Of a stretch of 64,000 nucleotides of DNA, positions 61,078-64,000 are shown piece after piece. This DNA comes from JAFDXJ01 sp038257845 (GTDB lineage Bacteria; Bacteroidota; Bacteroidia; Chitinophagales; Chitinophagaceae). The notes beneath the pieces are model-generated. The model was not told the DNA's origin. It searched no databases and saw only the letters and a list, made by a program, of their open reading frames with translations. The DNA lies in contig JBBSQL010000010.1 in NCBI GenBank assembly GCA_038257845.1, positions 1 through 64,000 of the forward strand, in the 5' to 3' direction. The translations under genes and the position numbers were made by a program. How positions within the stretch are numbered: the stretch's first letter is position 1; every line of letters begins with the position of its first letter.

Positions 61078-63555
61078 ATGATAAAAAATTATTTCATTGT
61101 GGCTTTCCGGAATTTCAGGCTAAAAAAAATATTTTCGCTGATAAATATTTCCGGCCTGGTCATTGGTATTACCAGCGTTTTGTTGATTGTGATGTATGTG
61201 CAGGATGAAATAAGTTTTGATAAGTTTATTAAAAACTCGGATCATATTTACCAGGTAAATCTTCATGGTAATTTTGGAGGACAGGAATTTATTGGCGGGA
61301 CAACGCCACCGCCTGTCGGGGCTGCATTGGTAAATGCTTTCCCTGAAATAGAAACTTTTACAAGGATTTTTCAGCCGGCGAGTGAATTAGTTCGCTATAG
61401 TGAAGCAAATAAAACCGGGAAATATTTTACTGAAAATGCGGTGTATGCAGTGGATTCAAATTTTTTACAGGTATTGGATTTTCGTTTGAAAGAAGGCAAT
61501 GCAGCTTCATGTTTACAAAAAATTAATTCAGTTGTATTAACTGAAAAATCCGCTAAAAAATATTTTGGTGATGAAAACCCTATTGGGAAAATTTTATTGT
61601 TTGATGAAGCAAGAACTCCGTTTACCATAACAGGAGTCTTATACAATATTCCTTCGCAATCTTCTTTACAATTTGATATGCTTACTACCGTTGCATCTTA
61701 TAATGTTGTGAAACATTTTAGCTGGAGCTGGGTTTGGGCTCAAATGATCACTTATGTAAAACTCCGTGATAATGTAGCTAATGATGCAGCAAGCATTCAG
61801 CAATTGGAAGAAAAATTTCCATCCATGGTGAAAGTGCAGGCTGCGAGTGCATTTAAGCGTATTGGCCAACCTTATGATGAATTTAAAAAGAAAGGCGGCA
61901 TTTGGGATTTTTATTTACAACCATTAACGTCAGTGCATTTATATTCTGCCGGTATTCAATCCACGCTTACAACATTAAGCAGTATAAAGTATGTATATAT
62001 TTTTTCAGCGATCGCACTTTTTATTATCATTCTTGCCTGTGTAAATTTCATGAACCTTTCTACTGCGCAATCATCTAAAAGAGCAAAGGAAGTTGGTATA
62101 AGAAAAGTAGTTGGTTCTACAAAAAGCCAGTTGATAAAACAATTTTTAATTGAAGCAATGTTATATAGTTTTATTGCTGCAGTAATTGCCGTTTTATTAG
62201 TTATATTATTACTTCCACGCTTTAACGATATTACAGGGAAAGCATTAATCTTCAATTCATTTTTTACAAATGGCACCTGGATTTTTTTAATTGCACTATG
62301 TATTATAACCGGTTTGTTAGCCGGCAGTTATCCTGCATTTTATCTTACATCTTTTAAACCTGCAGCAGTTTTAAAGGGAACAGGCACATTAAAAGGTTCA
62401 ACGGGAAATATTTTCTTACGCAATGGATTAATAACATTTCAATTTGCCGTCTCAACCATACTTATTATTTGTACAATAATTGTTTTTCAGCAACTTCAAT
62501 ACACGCAAAACAAAGATATCGGCCTAAACAAAGAAAATGTAGTTATTATTTCAAATGCAAACCGGCTCGGCAGCAGTGAAGAAACTTTCAGGCAACAGGT
62601 TTCATCTTTGCCCAATATCGTAAGTGCAAGCATTTCTACAGGCATACCTGCACAAAATACATTTACTGACTTTTATATTCCGCAACCCGATGGTAGTAAA
62701 AATCAAATTGCAAAAGACCTTACACTTTCTTCTTTTATTGTTGATGAAAATTTTGTTCCTGCACTACAGTTAAAAATGTTGAGCGGAAGAAATTTTTCAA
62801 CGGACTTTGCTGATTCAACTTCTGTGATCATAAATGAAGAAACGGCAAGGCAGGTTGGCTGGAAAGATGGACTTGGAAAATATTTACAATATCCCGGCAA
62901 TAACGACCAGATGTTTAAAGTAATTGGCGTTGTAAAAGATTTTAATGTTAGTTCATTACGCGATGTTGTCACACCTTTTGCATTATTTTATTCTTCTTCT
63001 AAGACATATAATACAGGAACGTCTTATGTGCTTGTGCGGGTAAGATCAAATGATATGCAAAATACATTACAGGCAATACAAGCGAAGTGGAAAAATTTTT
63101 CTCCGGATACACCTTTTGATTACTCTTTTTTAGACAACCAGTTTGCGGCTTTGTATAGTTCCGAACAACGCATGAGTACGGTGTTTGTAATATTTACTTT
63201 CTTGTCGGTTTTTGTTGCCTGCCTTGGCTTATTTGGTTTATCCATTTTTACTGCTGAACGTCGTAAAAAAGAAATTGGTGTAAGAAAAGTGTTGGGCGCT
63301 TCCATGAAAAGCGTTGTAACATTATTATCAAAAGATTTTTTAAAACTCGTGCTTATTGCTACTGTCATTGCATTCCCGGTTGCCTGGTTTGCAATGTCAA
63401 GATGGCTGGAAGATTTTGTTTACCGGATAAATATAAGTTGGTGGGTATTTGCTTTATCTGCATTTTTTGCAATAGTGATCGCATTGGCAACGATTAGTTT
63501 CCAGGCAATTAAGGCAGCGATGGCAAACCCGGTGAAGAGTTTACGATCGGAATAA
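61078..63555 (+). CDS. FtsX/MacB-like ABC permease, copy 5
   Basis: This 825-residue permease starts 10 bp after copy 4. Its N-terminus is slightly different (IKNYFIVAFRNFRLKKIFSL). The periplasmic domain has SNFLQVLDFRLKEGNAASCL and AKKYFGDENPIGKILLFDEA. The membrane units are ILACVNFMNLSTAQSSKRAK with GIRKVVGSTKSQLIKQFLIE, and ACLGLFGLSIFTAERRKKEI. It ends in NPVKSLRSE. A 153-bp gap with a long dyad separates it from copy 6, so a transcript may end or be modulated here. Confidence 0.92.
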   Translation: MIKNYFIVAFRNFRLKKIFSLINISGLVIGITSVLLIVMYVQDEISFDKFIKNSDHIYQVNLHGNFGGQEFIGGTTPPPVGAALVNAFPEIETFTRIFQPASELVRYSEANKTGKYFTENAVYAVDSNFLQVLDFRLKEGNAASCLQKINSVVLTEKSAKKYFGDENPIGKILLFDEARTPFTITGVLYNIPSQSSLQFDMLTTVASYNVVKHFSWSWVWAQMITYVKLRDNVANDAASIQQLEEKFPSMVKVQAASAFKRIGQPYDEFKKKGGIWDFYLQPLTSVHLYSAGIQSTLTTLSSIKYVYIFSAIALFIIILACVNFMNLSTAQSSKRAKEVGIRKVVGSTKSQLIKQFLIEAMLYSFIAAVIAVLLVILLLPRFNDITGKALIFNSFFTNGTWIFLIALCIITGLLAGSYPAFYLTSFKPAAVLKGTGTLKGSTGNIFLRNGLITFQFAVSTILIICTIIVFQQLQYTQNKDIGLNKENVVIISNANRLGSSEETFRQQVSSLPNIVSASISTGIPAQNTFTDFYIPQPDGSKNQIAKDLTLSSFIVDENFVPALQLKMLSGRNFSTDFADSTSVIINEETARQVGWKDGLGKYLQYPGNNDQMFKVIGVVKDFNVSSLRDVVTPFALFYSSSKTYNTGTSYVLVRVRSNDMQNTLQAIQAKWKNFSPDTPFDYSFLDNQFAALYSSEQRMSTVFVIFTFLSVFVACLGLFGLSIFTAERRKKEIGVRKVLGASMKSVVTLLSKDFLKLVLIATVIAFPVAWFAMSRWLEDFVYRINISWWVFALSAFFAIVIALATISFQAIKAAMANPVKSLRSE

Positions 63556-63561
63556 ATGTAG

Positions 63562-63620
63562 CGCCACAATATTTTGTGGCTATATTATAATCCACAGCGT
63601 GTGGTTTATATTATGTGGCG
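63562..63620. repeat. Nested palindromes between permease copies 5 and 6
   Basis: GCCACAATATTTTGTGGC (63563-63580) is a perfect 18-base palindrome. CCACAGCGTGTGG follows. The whole stretch is bounded by CGCCACA and TGTGGCG (63562 and 63614-63620), giving a larger cruciform-like dyad. It starts six bases after the stop codon of copy 5 and may be a terminator or a dispersed element. The CACAATATTTTGTG core resembles the palindrome of the 47.8-kb tandem repeat. Confidence 0.7.
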
Positions 63621-63708
63621 AAATAGAAATTTGAAAATGATGAATAAAAAAATATAAGAAAACAATTAATCCTATTATCTTTTAATCCTATAAATCTTAA
63701 TACAGACA

Positions 63709-64000
63709 ATGTTCAAAAATTTTATTAAAACCGCATTAAGACATTTTTGGAAGTACCGTTCATTTTCTTTCATAAATATTTTTGGACTGGCACTAAGTAT
63801 GTCGGTTTGTTTCCTGCTTATCATCATTATAAAAGATGCAAACAATTATGACAAATTTGAGAAAGATGCAGGCAGTATTTACCGTATCAATACAGATGCT
63901 GAAAGAAAAGATGGTGGTCATGAATTGTATGCTTCATCGCCTTATGCAGTGGCAAATTCACTCATCAGCAATTATCCTGTAACTCAGGCTTCTGTTTCAT
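63709..64000 (+). CDS. FtsX/MacB-like ABC permease, copy 6 (partial, cut by window end)
   Basis: From the ATG at 63709 the frame reads MFKNFIKTALRHFWKYRSFS, then a membrane helix (FINIFGLALSMSVCFLLIII) and a periplasmic start (NNYDKFEKDAGSIYRINTDA), continuing to the last base. This is the N-terminal 97 residues of a sixth paralogue. The start matches the others in position and sequence type. Nothing can be said of the remainder. Confidence 0.88.
   Translation, partial: MFKNFIKTALRHFWKYRSFSFINIFGLALSMSVCFLLIIIIKDANNYDKFEKDAGSIYRINTDAERKDGGHELYASSPYAVANSLISNYPVTQASVS

Overview
The window is AT-rich chromosomal DNA that I assign by inference to the phylum Bacteroidota, most likely a Chitinophagaceae-like lineage. 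The evidence is type IX secretion (T9SS) C-terminal sorting domains on several secreted proteins, a PorP/SprF protein next to a giant PKD protein with a CHU_C tail, reg_prop/Y_Y_Y sensor kinases paired with LytTR regulators, and tandem 800-residue FtsX-type permeases. No rRNA, tRNA or CRISPR was seen.

Layout. 0-4.2 kb: small housekeeping and stress genes on the minus strand (Crp/Fnr regulator, DinB-like, SRPBCC, VIT-type metal transporter, VOC protein). 4.5-11.9 kb: a minus-strand group with a LytS-type sensor kinase and a LytTR response regulator at its two ends and three exported proteins between them (an S74/T9SS surface protein with 17-residue repeats, a lipoprotein, a short propeller protein). 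12.2-13.9 kb: a TPR protein.

14.2-27.3 kb: an accessory region and the main discovery. Seven long imperfect inverted repeats (called attC-like sites A to G here), all in one orientation, separate minus-strand genes. Each site starts within 20 bp of a gene's stop codon. In four consecutive cassettes the first 9-10 bases are the exact reverse complement of the outer core of the site at the other end of the same cassette, and a fifth pair is near-complementary. That is the signature of integron gene cassettes. No canonical integron integrase is visible. Cassette contents are a PIN toxin-antitoxin pair, a serine hydrolase, a membrane protein, a 46-residue ORF, a DUF4262 protein, an unknown helical-repeat protein and an NTF2-fold immunity-like protein. 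An IS110-family element sits inside the loop of site G, and an IS91-like element with its own tyrosine recombinase sits inside another cassette. Next to the outermost cassette boundary lies a tyrosine recombinase gene split by a 286-bp element that carries a GIY-YIG nuclease ORF between near-perfect 18-bp terminal inverted repeats.

27.6-31.8 kb: a plus-strand DUF4331-TPR-HupE operon. 32.0-41.9 kb: minus-strand envelope genes (DUF2306, M1 peptidase, a lone sorting-domain protein, peroxiredoxin, PorP/SprF, a 1605-residue PKD protein). 42.3-47.7 kb: a plus-strand operon of a large TPR protein, an outer-membrane barrel-like protein and a membrane-anchored HU-like protein, followed by a 56-bp tandem repeat. 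48.2-64 kb: an export system with an HlyD-type adaptor, one ABC ATPase and six tandem paralogous FtsX/MacB-like permeases, the last cut by the window edge.
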